In this document: in pieces, positions 36,395 to 45,682 of the stretch | How the letters are laid out: each line of letters begins with the position of its first letter | Numbering within the stretch: position 1 is the stretch's first letter | Assembly (NCBI GenBank): GCA_900471815.1 | Contig: UICE01000002.1 | Coordinates: forward strand, 446,764 to 510,763 | Origin: Hyphomicrobiales bacterium | Lineage (GTDB): Bacteria; Pseudomonadota; Alphaproteobacteria; Rhizobiales; Rhizobiaceae | Direction: 5' to 3' | Length of the DNA stretch: 64,000 nt | The notes under the pieces: model-generated | The model's input: only the letters and a program-made list of their open reading frames with translations | Told to the model about the DNA's origin: nothing | The model's database searches: none | Made by a program: the position numbers and the translations under genes

Positions 36395-39274
36395 ATGCTG
36401 AGAAGCTTGTTGCGCATGTGTGTCCTTATCGTTTCGTTGTTGGCTCTTCATGCGACCGCTCAAGCATTTGAAACCATCAAGATCACCAAGGAAAGCACTG
36501 CGCTTGACCTGTCAAAGGCGGTTGAAGTTTACAGAAATCAGGGCGAGACCTTTCAGGTTTCCACCGCGCCCGGCACCGATGGTATTGTTCGCCGCATCGA
36601 AGTGCCTGCAAATGACAAACGAGCGACCGGTGACTGGGCTGCATTCGCCCTGGCAAATCCGACCGACGAACAGATCGATCGCCTGATCGTTGTACCGCAT
36701 TTCCGGCTTGTCGGCTCTGGTTTTATCTGGCCAGATTTAGGCTCCACCCGCATTACTTCCATCACGCCCAGCGAAGGTTTTGCGCTCGACCGGCAGGCAA
36801 GTGAAGACGCCGATATCTTTCTGATTACGCTTAACCCGGGCTCTGTCATCACCTTGGTTGCCGAATTGGCGTCTCCCAATCTGCCGCAGGTTTATGTGTG
36901 GGAGCCCAACGCTTACAAGGATACGGTCAATTCTTATACGTTGTATCGCGGGATCCTGTTGGGTATTGCTGGGCTACTTGCCCTGTTTCTCACCATTCTG
37001 TTTGTGGTGAAGGGAACTTCTCTTTTTCCGGCAACGGCTGCTTTGGCATGGGCCGTGCTGGCCTATATCTGCGTCGATTTTGGTTTCTGGAACAAGCTGA
37101 TCGAGATAACTCCTGGCAACGAACAAGTCTGGCGCGCTGGAACGGAAGTTGCGCTTGCTGCAACATTGGTGATTTTTCTATTCACCTACCTAAATCTCAA
37201 TCGGTGGCACGACAATTTCAGCTATGGCGCGTTAACGTGGATTCTGGGGTTGGGCATTGTCTCCGGTGTTGCCATCTTCGATCCTCCGATTGCTGCTGGT
37301 ATCGCCCGCTTCTCGTTCGCATTAACGATTCTGTCTGGCACCTTGTTGATCGGGTTTTTCTCGTTCAGGAGCTATGATCGGGCGATCATGCTGATACCGA
37401 CATGGATGCTGTTATTGGTCTGGTTGCTTGGAAGCTGGCTGACCGTATCTGGCATTCTGTCCAATGACATCATCCAGCCGGCCTTGGCTGGAGGATTGGT
37501 GCTTATCGTCCTGTTGATCGGTTTTACCGTCATGCAGCACGCATTTTCTGGGGGTGCATTGCAACAAGGCCTCTTCTCGGACGTAGAGCGGCAGGCCTTG
37601 GCCATTATCGGCTCTGGCGATATCGTCTGGGATTGGGATGTGCCGCGTGACCGCGTAGTGACCACCCCTGACCTTACAAACTTTCTTGGGGCGTCGGCCA
37701 GTTCACTTCACGGTGCCGTCCGCAACTGGCTACCAACTTTGCATGCGGATGACCGCGATCGTTTTCGCACTACACTTGATGTCATTCTTGAAAACCGGCG
37801 GGGCCGGATATCGCAGACCTTCCGCCTGCGCGCCAATGATGGCCATTATTATTGGTATTCATTGAAAGCACGGCCCGTGATTGGCTCTGACGGAGAGATT
37901 GTGCGTTGTGTCGGTACGCTAATTGATGTGACTGAGCAGAAGAAGGCGGAAGAACGCCTGCTTCATGATGCTGTTCACGATAATCTGACGGGACTGCCCA
38001 ATCGCGAACTGTTTCTTGATCGCCTGGGTTCAGTTATCACCATGGCGCAGACAGAAAGCAAACTGCGTCCAACGATTTTTATCATCGACATTGATCGTTT
38101 CAAGCAGGTCAATGACGGCCTTGGCATGTCCGCAGGTGATACTTTCCTGCTCACAATATCGCGTCGTCTGCACCGGCTGTTGCGGCCGCAGGATACGCTG
38201 AGCCGCCTGTCGGCAGATCAGTTCGGCCTTATTCTGGTATCGGAAAGCGAGCCTGCGAAAATCGCCGCCTTTGCTGAGGCGATCAAACAGGCAATTCGTG
38301 CGCCCATCGCCTTCTCGAAACGCGAAATCGTACTCACCGCATCGCTTGGATTGATCACATGGACTAGCGGCACGTCGGCTTCGCCAGAAGACCTGGTCAA
38401 AGACGCCGAGCTTGCCATGTATCAGGCGAAAAGGTTTGGAGGGGACCGCATCGAGCCATTCCGCCCTGCTTTCCGTGCAGTCGGAAGTGACCGTCTTCAA
38501 CTTGAATCTGATTTGCGCCGCGCGCTTGAGCGCCGCGAAATTCATATGGCTTATCAGCCGATCATACGCCTGGAAGACAATAGCATTGCCGGTTTTGAAG
38601 CCCTTATGCGCTGGGATCATCCCCGCCGCGGCTCTATACCGCCATCGGAGTTCATACCTATTGCCGAGAGTTCCGGCCTGATTGTCCAGCTTGGCCTGTT
38701 TGCAATGCACCGCGCTGCTGAAGATCTGGTGAACTGGCAACGCAATCTTGGTGCTAACCCGTTATTCGTATCGGTGAATATATCCAGCAGCCAACTGATC
38801 CGCCAGGATTTGATTGATGATGTGCGATCCGTATTGCTGCAAACACAGATCAGTCCAGCCAGCCTCAAGCTGGAATTGACCGAGTCTCTTATGATGGAGA
38901 ACCCGGAGCGGTCCGCTTATGTGCTTTCGAGCATCAAAGCGATGGGCGTTGGCGTTTCGCTCGATGATTTCGGTACGGGATACTCCTCCCTGTCCTATCT
39001 GACATCTTTCCCGTTCGACATGATCAAGATTGACCGGTCTTTCCTGAAGGCGGAACAACCTCAAAAGGTTACGCTGCTGCGATCGATGATCAGCATGGCG
39101 CATGATTTGGGATTATCGGTGGTCACGGAAGGAATCGAGAACGAAAGCGATGCGCTGCAACTGCGTCAAATGGGATGTGAGTTTGCCCAGAGTTTCATGT
39201 TCAGCCCTCCGCTGACTTTGGATGTAGCAACTAAACTTCTACGCGATCAGTTCCAGCAATCCAAGGCATCCTAG
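36395..39274 (+). CDS. membrane PAS-GGDEF-EAL cyclic-di-GMP phosphodiesterase, GGDEF degenerate
   Basis: 959 residues from MLRSLLRMCVLIV. Order: signal peptide, a periplasmic beta domain (to about 185), seven-transmembrane-type region (about 190-400), a PAS domain (about 415-520, IVWDWDVPRDRV to GTLIDVTEQKK), GGDEF domain (about 528-690) and EAL domain (about 700-945). The GGDEF signature is replaced by SADQF near residue 605, so cyclase activity is not expected. The EAL site looks intact: GFEALMRW, VNISSSQL, KLELTESL, LDDFGTGYSSLSYL, IKIDRSFL and VVTEGIENE, so it likely degrades c-di-GMP. The GGDEF may instead sense GTP. It starts 41 bp after the GNAT gene. Confidence 0.9.
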   Translation: MLRSLLRMCVLIVSLLALHATAQAFETIKITKESTALDLSKAVEVYRNQGETFQVSTAPGTDGIVRRIEVPANDKRATGDWAAFALANPTDEQIDRLIVVPHFRLVGSGFIWPDLGSTRITSITPSEGFALDRQASEDADIFLITLNPGSVITLVAELASPNLPQVYVWEPNAYKDTVNSYTLYRGILLGIAGLLALFLTILFVVKGTSLFPATAALAWAVLAYICVDFGFWNKLIEITPGNEQVWRAGTEVALAATLVIFLFTYLNLNRWHDNFSYGALTWILGLGIVSGVAIFDPPIAAGIARFSFALTILSGTLLIGFFSFRSYDRAIMLIPTWMLLLVWLLGSWLTVSGILSNDIIQPALAGGLVLIVLLIGFTVMQHAFSGGALQQGLFSDVERQALAIIGSGDIVWDWDVPRDRVVTTPDLTNFLGASASSLHGAVRNWLPTLHADDRDRFRTTLDVILENRRGRISQTFRLRANDGHYYWYSLKARPVIGSDGEIVRCVGTLIDVTEQKKAEERLLHDAVHDNLTGLPNRELFLDRLGSVITMAQTESKLRPTIFIIDIDRFKQVNDGLGMSAGDTFLLTISRRLHRLLRPQDTLSRLSADQFGLILVSESEPAKIAAFAEAIKQAIRAPIAFSKREIVLTASLGLITWTSGTSASPEDLVKDAELAMYQAKRFGGDRIEPFRPAFRAVGSDRLQLESDLRRALERREIHMAYQPIIRLEDNSIAGFEALMRWDHPRRGSIPPSEFIPIAESSGLIVQLGLFAMHRAAEDLVNWQRNLGANPLFVSVNISSSQLIRQDLIDDVRSVLLQTQISPASLKLELTESLMMENPERSAYVLSSIKAMGVGVSLDDFGTGYSSLSYLTSFPFDMIKIDRSFLKAEQPQKVTLLRSMISMAHDLGLSVVTEGIENESDALQLRQMGCEFAQSFMFSPPLTLDVATKLLRDQFQQSKAS

Positions 39275-39286
39275 TTTCCAAGGCAA

Positions 39287-39889
39287 CTATGCGTGGCCCG
39301 CAACAGTTGCCAGCCTGGATGGATCAACACCCATATGACTGAGAATACGATCGTACTTGCGGTCCATATCGGTATCGAACAGCAATTCCTGTGGCGCTTG
39401 GCACGTTAGCCAGCCATTATTTGCTATCTCTGTTTCCAGCTGTCCGGATGCCCAGCCAGAATATCCGAGTGTCATCAGGGCTTTGCGGGGACCACGGCCC
39501 CCGGAAATAGCGCGCAGAATATCGATTGTCCCTGTCAGGCAAATCTCTTCGGCAACCGGCATTGTTGAATCTGTAAGATAGTCATCTGAATGCAGGACAA
39601 ACCCACGCCTCATCTCAACAGGACCACCGCTGCGGACCAGGAAATCACGTGTTCTTTCTGGCATAACAATAGCCTGCTCTTCATCAAGCACACCCAGTTG
39701 AACCAGAATATCTGCAAACTCCATTTCCTGGGCGCGGTTGATAATCAGGCCCATCGCACCCTTTTCGGAGTGCGCACAGACATAAATCACCGACCGTGCA
39801 AAGCGGCTGTCATCCATCCCCGGCATTGCGAGAAGGAACTGCCCATTCAGAAATCCTGTATTTTTACTGGCGTCTCTGAAAATCTCCAT
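39287..39889 (-). CDS. YqgE/AlgH family protein
   Basis: 200 residues from [12 protein letters not shown]; the longer frame upstream is not conserved-looking. Seen are [44 protein letters not shown] and [21 protein letters not shown], all marks of UPF0301. The family's function is poorly known; AlgH affects several virulence-related traits in Pseudomonas. It is convergent with the c-di-GMP gene and divergent from the DsbD-N-like gene. Confidence 0.9.
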   Translation of the reverse strand: MEIFRDASKNTGFLNGQFLLAMPGMDDSRFARSVIYVCAHSEKGAMGLIINRAQEMEFADILVQLGVLDEEQAIVMPERTRDFLVRSGGPVEMRRGFVLHSDDYLTDSTMPVAEEICLTGTIDILRAISGGRGPRKALMTLGYSGWASGQLETEIANNGWLTCQAPQELLFDTDMDRKYDRILSHMGVDPSRLATVAGHA

Positions 39890-40048
39890 AGCAGTAAAGG
39901 TATCAAGGAATTTGCAAATGACAACGGGCATGGATAACGAATCGTAACCATAGGCATAATTCCTTGCTAACGGAAAGCTCACGCAGAAATGATGAATTGA
40001 AGCTCAGACCCTTCTTGCCCGCGTCCCAAAGGCCTGTAATGGTTAGGC

Positions 40049-40843
40049 ATGAAGATCAGAATATTTATTTTTCTAGCGGCGTTAGCCACTGCTTTTCAAG
40101 CTCATGCTGGAAGTTCGGAATGGACAAAAACACCCGGAGGTAGCGTCCGCCTGGTGATAGACAACCCTCCGCCCAATGCAAATGAGGTACGAGGCATCGT
40201 CCAAATCGACCTTGATCCAGGCTGGAAAACCTATTGGCGTGAACCGGGCGATGCGGGCGTGCCACCAGAGCTAAGTATCACTGGCAGCACAAATGTTAAA
40301 AGTGCTACGCTTGCCTTCCCAGCGCCACATCGCTTTGACGATGGAGGCACGCATTGGGCGGGTTATAAACAGCCGGTCTCGCTTCCCGTCACACTGACTT
40401 TGACGGAACCCAACCAGCCTGCACAACTGAAAGGCCATGCGTTCCTTGGTATTTGTGAGACAATCTGCATCCCCGTTATGGCAGAATTCGATATAGACAT
40501 CGACAATTCGCCATCTGACGCTCTTTCGAGGACGTTGATAAGCACGGCTTTTGAACAATTACCCGCCAAAGCCACAACCAACTTCGGAGCGACCTCCGCA
40601 TCCAGGAAGGGTGATGCTATTGAACTCGTCGTCAACTTACCTGCCGATGACCCGGATATCGACATTTTTGCTGCGGGAAACGGATCGGTAGCCTTTGGCA
40701 TGGCCAAGCTTGAAAAACGTGACGGAAATCGCGCCGTATTTTCCGTGCCACTCACCTCCGGCAAGCAAGAGAAATCGATAATCCTGAACTATACATTGGT
40801 CCAAGGAAAGCAGGCCGCAGCTGGAACGATTGACGTTCAATAA
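40049..40843 (+). CDS. DsbD N-terminal-domain-like exported protein
   Basis: 264 residues with a signal peptide (FLAALATAFQAHAG). The remainder matches the thiol:disulfide interchange DsbD-N domain, ending before the membrane segments: GIVQIDLDPGWKTYWREPGDAGVPPEL, WAGYKQPVSLPVTL, and GICETICIPV with the Cys pair. The absence of the DsbD membrane and C-terminal thioredoxin parts makes it a stand-alone domain. It may pass reducing power to copper-stress or cytochrome maturation proteins. It is followed 68 bp later by the peroxiredoxin gene. Confidence 0.82.
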   Translation: MKIRIFIFLAALATAFQAHAGSSEWTKTPGGSVRLVIDNPPPNANEVRGIVQIDLDPGWKTYWREPGDAGVPPELSITGSTNVKSATLAFPAPHRFDDGGTHWAGYKQPVSLPVTLTLTEPNQPAQLKGHAFLGICETICIPVMAEFDIDIDNSPSDALSRTLISTAFEQLPAKATTNFGATSASRKGDAIELVVNLPADDPDIDIFAAGNGSVAFGMAKLEKRDGNRAVFSVPLTSGKQEKSIILNYTLVQGKQAAAGTIDVQ

Positions 40844-40911
40844 TAACTCGTAAAAACATGTCGGCAGCACTATGTCAGTTACGTCATACTATTTATCCAA
40901 GGAGCCAGTTC

Positions 40912-41397
40912 ATGACGATCAAGGTGGGCGAACGTTTACCCGATGCAAAGTTCAAAACAAAATCTGACGAAGGTGTAAGCGAAATCAGCTCCGACGCGCT
41001 GTTCAAAGGTAAAAAAGTGGTGCTTTTTGCCGTACCCGGCGCATTCACTCCGACCTGCAGCATGAATCATCTGCCGGGCTATCTTGAGAACCGCGACGCC
41101 ATTTTGGCAAAAGGCGTGGACTCAATCGTGGTCGTCGCAGTCAATGATCCTCACGTCATGGGCGCTTGGGCAAAAGCCACCAATGGTGAAGGCAAAATTC
41201 AGTATCTTTCTGACGGAAACGCAACCTTCACCAAGGACGTTGGACTGGAAATAGACCTCGGCGCGGGCAATATGGGCGTGCGATCGAAACGTTATTCCAT
41301 GCTGATCGAAGATGGCGTTGTGAAACAACTCAATATTGAGGAATCGCCCGGTCAGGCGGTCACTTCGAGCGCCGCTACAATTCTCGAACAGCTCTGA
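40912..41397 (+). CDS. Prx5-like peroxiredoxin
   Basis: 161 residues from MTIKVGERLPDAKF, with AAGGAG ten bases upstream. It reduces hydrogen peroxide and organic peroxides. The peroxidatic Cys is in PGAFTPTCSMNHLPGYL. Other marks are NDPHVMGAWAK and IEESPGQAVTSSAATIL. Only this Cys is obvious, consistent with a one-Cys or hybrid-glutaredoxin type of Prx5. A strong terminator follows. Confidence 0.93.
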   Translation: MTIKVGERLPDAKFKTKSDEGVSEISSDALFKGKKVVLFAVPGAFTPTCSMNHLPGYLENRDAILAKGVDSIVVVAVNDPHVMGAWAKATNGEGKIQYLSDGNATFTKDVGLEIDLGAGNMGVRSKRYSMLIEDGVVKQLNIEESPGQAVTSSAATILEQL

Positions 41398-41407
41398 TAA
41401 AGTTCAG

Positions 41408-41441
41408 AATGGCAAGGATCGGTTATCCGATCCTTGCCATT
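41408..41441. terminator. bidirectional terminator after the peroxiredoxin
   Basis: AATGGCAAGGATCGG and CCGATCCTTGCCATT pair perfectly over 15 bp around a four-base TTAT loop. It lies between the convergent peroxiredoxin and rnhA genes and touches the rnhA stop codon. Confidence 0.88.
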
Positions 41442-41881
41442 TACTTCCGTTTGTAAGGCGCCATGCCGGCGCGGGCCAATTCGTCGGCCCGTTCGTTTTC
41501 CGGATGCCCCGCATGGCCTTTTACCCAATGCCAGACAACTTTATGGCGCTTGCGCGCTTCATCAAGGGCTTGCCAAAGTTCGGCGTTCTTCACCGGTTTT
41601 TTTGCAGCCGTTTTCCAGCCATTCCGTTTCCAGCCCTCGATCCATCCGGAAATACCATCGCGCACATAGACTGAGTCCGTATAGACATCGACTTGGCACG
41701 GTTCTTTCAGTGCATTAAGAGCCGAAATTGCGGCCATCAATTCCATGCGATTATTGGTGGTATCCGCCTCACCGCCAGAAAGTTCTTTTTCATTGCCGTT
41801 CCAGCGCAGTACAGCGCCCCAGCCCCCGGGACCGGGATTGCCTGAACAAGCGCCATCAGTGAAAGCTTGTATCTCCTTCAC
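41441..41881 (-). CDS. rnhA: ribonuclease HI
   Basis: 146 residues, close to the E. coli length. It removes RNA from RNA-DNA hybrids. The four carboxylates are seen in [35 protein letters not shown] and [10 protein letters not shown], plus the substrate-binding [14 protein letters not shown]. The start overlaps the thrB stop by four bases (ATGA), so thrB and rnhA are coupled. Confidence 0.97.
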   Translation of the reverse strand: MKEIQAFTDGACSGNPGPGGWGAVLRWNGNEKELSGGEADTTNNRMELMAAISALNALKEPCQVDVYTDSVYVRDGISGWIEGWKRNGWKTAAKKPVKNAELWQALDEARKRHKVVWHWVKGHAGHPENERADELARAGMAPYKRK

Positions 41882-42858
41882 GCTTTTTGCCCCTCAAAGG
41901 CCAATCCGTATTCTTCAGGAGAGCTTATCTGGCGATGAAAGCGCATGCGACGCAAATATTCCCGCGGGTCTTTTTTGACTACGAAGCTTCCCTCAGGGGT
42001 ATTCAGCCAATCATAGAGCCTTGTGAGCATAAAACGCAGTGCGGAACCCCGGGCCAAAACCGGCAGACTTGCCGCCTCTTCTTTCGACAAGGGACGGACA
42101 GCGTTGTAGCCGCGCAGCAATGCCGTGCCCTTGGTCAAGTTGAACGAATTGTCTTTTTCGAAACACCAGGCATTCAGACAAACAGCAACGTCGTAGGCGA
42201 GAAGGTCTGTGCAGGCGAAATAAAAGTCGATAATCCCCGATAACTTGCTGCCGAGAAAAAAGACGTTATCGGGAAACAAGTCTGCGTGAATGACGCCAGA
42301 AGGAAGATGGGAGGGCCAATTTTTTTCCAGAAACAACAAATCTTCTTCGGCTTCCTTCGCGAGACCTGCCTCGACTTGGTCTGCATCGGTTCTGGAATTA
42401 TTCCATAACGGGCGCCAGCTTTCCACCGAGAGCGCATTCTTGCGGCGCATGGGGAAATCTTCACCAGCAAGATGCATTCGCGCCAGTGCCTCTCCAAGTG
42501 CCGCACAATGCTGCACTGTTGGCCTGCGCATCCACATGCCTTCCAGAAAAGTTACGATAGCGGCCGGACGACCTGCAAGTTCGCCGATGTTTGAGCCTGA
42601 CTTCTGAACCACAGGCAAGGGACAGCTGATACCTTTACCGGCAAGATGCTCCATGAGGCCCAGAAAAAAAGGCAGATCACTACTGTCGACGCGTTTTTCG
42701 TATAGGGTCAGAATGAACGCAGCCTTGCTCGTGTGTAAAAGATAGTTTGAGTTTTCCACGCCTTCCGCAATACCTTTGTAGGAGAGCAGCTCCCCGATAT
42801 CGTAGTTCTTTAAAAATTGTGCGAGTTCGATTTCGTTAATATCGGTATAGACGGCCAT
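41878..42858 (-). CDS. thrB: homoserine kinase (APH-fold type)
   Basis: 326 residues. This is the aminoglycoside-phosphotransferase-like homoserine kinase of proteobacteria, phosphorylating homoserine before ThrC. GYKG-like [18 protein letters not shown], the catalytic loop [16 protein letters not shown] and [19 protein letters not shown] are visible. Start 42858 is two bases from the ispH stop and the stop overlaps rnhA. The order ispH, thrB, rnhA is common in Rhizobiales. Confidence 0.94.
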   Translation of the reverse strand: MAVYTDINEIELAQFLKNYDIGELLSYKGIAEGVENSNYLLHTSKAAFILTLYEKRVDSSDLPFFLGLMEHLAGKGISCPLPVVQKSGSNIGELAGRPAAIVTFLEGMWMRRPTVQHCAALGEALARMHLAGEDFPMRRKNALSVESWRPLWNNSRTDADQVEAGLAKEAEEDLLFLEKNWPSHLPSGVIHADLFPDNVFFLGSKLSGIIDFYFACTDLLAYDVAVCLNAWCFEKDNSFNLTKGTALLRGYNAVRPLSKEEAASLPVLARGSALRFMLTRLYDWLNTPEGSFVVKKDPREYLRRMRFHRQISSPEEYGLAFEGQKA

Positions 42859-42860
42859 AG

Positions 42861-43868
42861 TCAGTGGGTCCCATTGACAAAAGCCATGTCGTGACTTGTT
42901 AATTCTACATCCCGCAGATCGCGCATAACGTGGAAATTCTCTGTTTCAACTGTGGTTTCCGCCAGTTCAATCGACACCGAATACCGTTCTGAAAATGACT
43001 GGATAATTTCGTCGACGATGATCTCGGGCGCTGATGCGCCAGCAGAAAGCCCGACGGTGGCAATTTTGCCCACGCTGTTCCAGTCAATATCGGCTGCCCG
43101 CTGAACCAGAAGCGACTGTTTGGCACCGGAGCGCTCAGCCACCTCGACCAACCGCTTGGAGTTGGAAGAATTCGGCGCCCCGACGATCAGGAACAAGTCA
43201 CAGCCTGGGGCAGCAGCTTTTACCGCATCCTGACGATTGGTGGTGGCATAACAAATGGACTCGGCCGCCGGTGCGGTGAGTGCCGGAAAACGTTCCTGCA
43301 AAGTGGCAATTATCCCGGCTGTGTCATCCACAGATAAGGTGGTCTGCGTGACGAAACCAAGATTTTCTGGGTCCGCGGGCGTATAGTTTGCCGCATCTTC
43401 AATAGTTTCGATAAGTGTTACAGCTCCGTCCGGTAGCTGTCCCATGGTGCCGATCACCTCTGGATGACCGGAGTGGCCCACGAGGACCACATGACGCCCA
43501 AGACGCTGATGGCGCATCGCCTGTTTATGCACTTTGGAAACAAGAGGGCACGTGGCGTCAAGATAAAACAGGTTCTTGTTTTCAGCATCCGCTGGCACCG
43601 ATTTTGGCACGCCATGAGCGGAAAACACGACTGGCTGGCCGCGGTGCTCTGCAGGAATCTCGTCCAGTTCTTCGACAAAAACTGCGCCCCGCGCCTGCAA
43701 TCCTTCGACAACATAACGGTTGTGAACGATTTCATGACGGACATAAACTGGCGCACCATACTTCTTCAGCGCCAGAATAACGATCTGAATAGCCCGATCC
43801 ACTCCGGCGCAAAATCCGCGCGGTCCGCAAAGACGGATTGTAAGTGGAGCTTTCTCAGTCATCATCAT
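42861..43868 (-). CDS. ispH: 4-hydroxy-3-methylbut-2-enyl diphosphate reductase
   Basis: 335 residues. It makes IPP and DMAPP in the last step of the MEP pathway. The three 4Fe-4S Cys ligands are in [28 protein letters not shown] and [13 protein letters not shown]; the His residues are in RHEIVHN and GHSGHPEV. Three adjacent ATGs make the exact start uncertain by six bases. It lies 40 bp from the SURF1-gene stop on the same strand. dxs, the first MEP gene, is also in this window. Confidence 0.95.
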   Translation of the reverse strand: MMMTEKAPLTIRLCGPRGFCAGVDRAIQIVILALKKYGAPVYVRHEIVHNRYVVEGLQARGAVFVEELDEIPAEHRGQPVVFSAHGVPKSVPADAENKNLFYLDATCPLVSKVHKQAMRHQRLGRHVVLVGHSGHPEVIGTMGQLPDGAVTLIETIEDAANYTPADPENLGFVTQTTLSVDDTAGIIATLQERFPALTAPAAESICYATTNRQDAVKAAAPGCDLFLIVGAPNSSNSKRLVEVAERSGAKQSLLVQRAADIDWNSVGKIATVGLSAGASAPEIIVDEIIQSFSERYSVSIELAETTVETENFHVMRDLRDVELTSHDMAFVNGTH

Positions 43869-43907
43869 ATCTCAGCCAAATTTGTTCTTCTTGGAATTGG
43901 GCGGCAT

Positions 43908-44693
43908 TCAACGCGAAGTCAACCCCGAACTATTGGATTGAACCGGTTCCTCTTTTGGATGAGTGCGCCGCCAAACCGATATGCCTGCGATAGCGAGCAG
44001 AGTTGCGGCAAGTCCATACCAGGTAACTGCATATTGCAAATGACTGTTCGGCAAATCGATAATGGTTACGCCACCGATCGGCAGACCGCCCGGATTGGGC
44101 GTTTTATCTGCGTCAATGAAGAACGGAACTAGTTTGTCCGTCGGCACTCCAGACTGAGCCGCCATTACCGGCAAATCTTTCCAGTAGTAAATATTGGCCT
44201 TCAAATCATTATCAGGCACAATTGACGAAGGTTTGGCGTCAAGCGGATTGCGCGCCAGACCTTTAACCGCAACCGGTCCTTCTATGCTTGAGCCACGACT
44301 GCTGGGTTCTTTTTTGTCATAGGGAACAAACCCGCGATTGACGAAGATAATTCTGCCGTCGATCATCTGAAGCGGTGCATAAACATAAAAGCCTGACATT
44401 CCTGCAAATGTTGCGAAATAATGCCGTTCTTGCCCATGCAAAAATTGACCGGTCACAGTCACCGGTCGATAGTCAATATCGTGTTTTTCCGCCCACAAGC
44501 TTTCAATCTCAGTGAGCGAAGCCGGCGGTGTATGGGTACGCTGTTCTATTTCCGCCAGTAGATTTTCTTTCCACTGCAGACGCTCAACCTGCCATGTCCC
44601 CAGCGCAATGAGAATGAAAAAGACAATGGAACCGAGAATCAGCATGACCCAGGGAAAGCGCCGCCGCTCCATAATATTTGGACTAGTGTTCAT
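43908..44693 (-). CDS. SURF1-family cytochrome oxidase assembly protein
   Basis: 261 residues. SURF1 helps assemble heme a3 into cytochrome c oxidase. Two transmembrane segments flank a periplasmic domain: one at residues 13-33 (VMLILGSIVFFILIALG) followed by TWQVERLQWKENL, and one near 225-245. The signature strings GQFLHGQERHYF and VNRGFVPYDKK are present. Start overlaps the DUF983 gene by 11 bases. It is the last clear oxidase gene of the operon. Confidence 0.92.
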   Translation of the reverse strand: MNTSPNIMERRRFPWVMLILGSIVFFILIALGTWQVERLQWKENLLAEIEQRTHTPPASLTEIESLWAEKHDIDYRPVTVTGQFLHGQERHYFATFAGMSGFYVYAPLQMIDGRIIFVNRGFVPYDKKEPSSRGSSIEGPVAVKGLARNPLDAKPSSIVPDNDLKANIYYWKDLPVMAAQSGVPTDKLVPFFIDADKTPNPGGLPIGGVTIIDLPNSHLQYAVTWYGLAATLLAIAGISVWRRTHPKEEPVQSNSSGLTSR

Positions 44694-45081
44694 TTGACGA
44701 TGGAATATCCAGCTGGCCTTCTGCAGCCTTGTGCTTGTACTGAAGGGCGATCAATACACCCTTCATCCAGCGGAGCGCCGTCAAGCACAATAAAAGTGCC
44801 AGCGGTATCCACAGCAGAAAGTGTACCCATAGCGGCGGATCGACATTGACTTCCATCCACAGCGCCAGCCCGACAACGATAAAGCCGATGATCAGCATAA
44901 CAAGAACTGCAGGACCGTCTCCGGAATCAATAAACGAGTAATCCAAGCCGCAACTTGTGCAGCGCTTGGCTGGAGTAATGAAGCCGTCGAATAGCTTCCC
45001 CTGCCCGCAACGAGGGCATTTGGCCTTCACTCCTGCGGCGAATGGATCGACAGGCGGATAAAGCGCAGAATCTTCATTCAT
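44683..45081 (-). CDS. DUF983 membrane protein of the oxidase operon
   Basis: 132 residues from the ATG at 45081. The N-terminus holds two Cys pairs, KCPRCGQGKLF and CTSCGLDYS, a zinc-ribbon pattern, followed by two membrane segments (VLVMLIIGFIVVGLALW and FLLWIPLALLLCLTAL). DUF983 genes commonly lie within alphaproteobacterial cox operons and are thought to help oxidase assembly; that role is by association. It overlaps the SURF1 gene by 11 bases. Confidence 0.88.
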   Translation of the reverse strand: MNEDSALYPPVDPFAAGVKAKCPRCGQGKLFDGFITPAKRCTSCGLDYSFIDSGDGPAVLVMLIIGFIVVGLALWMEVNVDPPLWVHFLLWIPLALLLCLTALRWMKGVLIALQYKHKAAEGQLDIPSSNEH

Positions 45082-45091
45082 CAAGTATCAC

Positions 45092-45595
45092 TCAAGGGTA
45101 AATTTCGATTGGCGTTCCATCTTGGACAAGTGCCCAGATTTCATCCATCTCCGGATTAGTGACGGCTATGCACCCGTCTGTCCAGTCGATAAGTTGAAGC
45201 ACCCATCCCCACCATCCGTAGCCGTTGACCGCACCGTGGATCATGATCGCACCACCCGGCGACACTCCCATCGACTTGGCTGCCGCTTTATCTCGCGCAT
45301 TCGGGTAAGAAATATGGATTGACTTGTGCGCCATACTTTTCGGATTTCGCCAATCGAGAACGTATCGGCCTTCAGGCGTACGTTCATCGCCCTCCCATTG
45401 CTTATGGCCGACCGGCCGAGCGCCAAGTGCAATCTTGTACTCTTTAATGACCGAGCTTCCTGACAAGAGTTGCATCTTTCGCTGGGATTTTTCGACCCGC
45501 ACGAGATCAACTTTCTCAGCCGCATCGGCCAATGTTCCGCTCACCAAAATGAGGCCCACCAGCACAATCAGCAGCGACACGTGTTTAGCGATCAT
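45092..45595 (-). CDS. exported L,D-transpeptidase (YkuD) family protein
   Basis: 167 residues from MIAKHVSLLIV; signal peptide ends near TLADAAEK. A YkuD catalytic domain follows: VEKSQRKMQLLSG, ALGARPVGHKQWEGDERTPEGRY, then MIHGAVNGYGWWGW and DWTDGCIAVTNPEMDE with the catalytic His and Cys. The motif is TDGC, where many have S-x-G-C. It should cross-link or modify peptidoglycan peptides in the periplasm. It sits between ctaE and DUF983 on the minus strand, which is unusual in an oxidase operon, and is separated from ctaE by a terminator. Confidence 0.88.
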   Translation of the reverse strand: MIAKHVSLLIVLVGLILVSGTLADAAEKVDLVRVEKSQRKMQLLSGSSVIKEYKIALGARPVGHKQWEGDERTPEGRYVLDWRNPKSMAHKSIHISYPNARDKAAAKSMGVSPGGAIMIHGAVNGYGWWGWVLQLIDWTDGCIAVTNPEMDEIWALVQDGTPIEIYP

Positions 45596-45630
45596 CGAAA
45601 ATCCATGCCGCAGCAATGTGCTCAAATAAT

Positions 45631-45662
45631 GAGAGCGGCCGCATTTCTGCGACCGCTCTTTT
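45631..45662 (-). terminator. terminator after ctaE
   Basis: On the minus strand GAGCGGTCGC pairs with GCGGCCGCTC around an AGAAAT loop, with one G-U. An A/T-rich tract lies on either side. It separates ctaE from the L,D-transpeptidase gene. Confidence 0.7.
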
Positions 45663-45682
45663 AGCATCAATACTGCCAGTTT

